62,314 nt of DNA from Deltaproteobacteria bacterium (GTDB lineage Bacteria; Desulfobacterota; Syntrophorhabdia; Syntrophorhabdales; Syntrophorhabdaceae), in contig JAKORG010000017.1 in assembly GCA_029777945.1 (NCBI GenBank), positions 1 to 62,314 of the forward strand. Direction: 5' to 3'. The position numbers and the translations under genes are program-made. Position 1 is the first letter of the stretch. Every line of letters starts with the position of its first letter. Shown piece after piece: positions 62,074-62,314 of this stretch. Below the pieces are notes generated by a model. It was not told where the DNA came from, did no database searches, and saw nothing but the letters and a program-made list of their open reading frames with translations.

Positions 62074-62314
62074 ATAATAATAGGTTTGTCTATATGAATG
62101 GTGAATTTATCCCTGAAAAAGATGCCAAAATCTCCATCTATGACTCTGCCCTTATGTTCGGGGATATGGTCTTTGAGATGACAAGGTCCTTTAATAAAAA
62201 ACAGTTCAAGCTCCGTGAACACTTGGAACGCCTCTATGCTGGCATTAAGATCTTACGTATCCCCATCTCAATGACCATAGAGGAGATGGAAAAGGCCTGT
62301 TATGAGACTATAGA
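62070..62314 (+). CDS. Class IV PLP aminotransferase (BCAT/D-alanine transaminase type), 3' truncated
   Basis: Only the first 81 codons lie in the window. VYMNGEFIPEKDAKISIYDS (about 7-26), ALMFGDMVFEMTRSF (about 27-41), FKLREHLERLYAGIKIL (about 46-62) match the N-terminal domain of fold-type IV aminotransferases (branched-chain or D-amino-acid type). The PLP lysine lies beyond the window. It overlaps the methyltransferase stop by 4 nt (ATGA), so it is in the same operon and may transaminate a precursor for the glycan or its modification. Confidence 0.88.
   Translation, partial: MNNNRFVYMNGEFIPEKDAKISIYDSALMFGDMVFEMTRSFNKKQFKLREHLERLYAGIKILRIPISMTIEEMEKACYETI

Overview
The window is AT-rich chromosomal DNA, most likely from an anaerobic bacterium of the Desulfobacterota / former Deltaproteobacteria type. 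That placement is inferred from gene content: a TAXI-type TRAP transporter, two xanthine-dehydrogenase-family molybdoenzyme clusters, an FMN-type glutamate synthase under an NrpR-like repressor, a sodium-pump decarboxylase beta subunit, GTP-dependent PEP carboxykinase and a candidate selenoprotein. No rRNA or species-level marker is present.

Layout. 1-0.7 kb: decayed IS3-family transposase. 0.8-6 kb (minus): a HIT/GalT-like DUF4922 protein with a two-domain glycosyltransferase, then a TraB/GumN-family protein between two paralogous FemAB/GNAT-like acyltransferases. 6.1-7.5 kb: GlcD-type FAD oxidase. 7.6-7.9 kb: a NifU-like gene whose reading frame passes through an in-frame UGA followed by a bSECIS-like hairpin (candidate selenoprotein). 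7.9-10.9 kb: divergent NrpR-like repressor and glutamate synthase, with palindromic operators between them. 11-17.6 kb: cupin plus TPP enzyme, a YgiQ-type radical SAM protein, a molybdopterin oxidoreductase and an internally deleted flavoenzyme relic. 17.8-19.1 kb: OadG-like and OadB-like decarboxylase subunits. 19.1-24.7 kb (minus): PEPCK, an XRE-cyclase fusion, and the TAXI/TRAP uptake system. 24.9-27.2 kb: cobalamin riboswitch and TonB-dependent receptor. 27.4-32.6 kb (minus): three-subunit molybdenum hydroxylase whose FAD subunit carries an inserted GltD-like oxidoreductase. 32.7-38 kb: MFS transporter, HD hydrolase, flippase-like protein, EamA transporter, FabH and tRNA-Ser(UGA).

38.3-46.6 kb is one tightly packed minus-strand operon: degenerate anti-sigma-kinase/acyltransferase fusion, HisC-like aminotransferase, MFS transporter, GNAT protein, and a second molybdenum hydroxylase with a frameshifted large subunit. 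It faces a partner-switching module at 46.7-51.5 kb: STAS antagonist, RsbW-like kinase, SpoIIE-type phosphatase, a solute-binding protein without a transporter, and an MBL-fold hydrolase. I infer that a ligand is sensed by the binding protein and phosphatase and that the nearby catabolic operon may be a target; the sequence does not prove this.

51.7-62.3 kb: an Smr protein and a small conserved-looking protein, then an exopolysaccharide/glycan locus (Wzz, a giant SLBB export protein with tandem repeats inserted into one SLBB domain, and a MarR-type EPS regulator). A 1.5-kb scar region follows, with nested hairpins, 9-nt tandem repeats, a four-helix-bundle protein gene and a GDP-mannose dehydratase remnant. 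The window ends with GmhA, NeuB-like, NeuA-like, a frameshifted methyltransferase and a truncated class IV aminotransferase.
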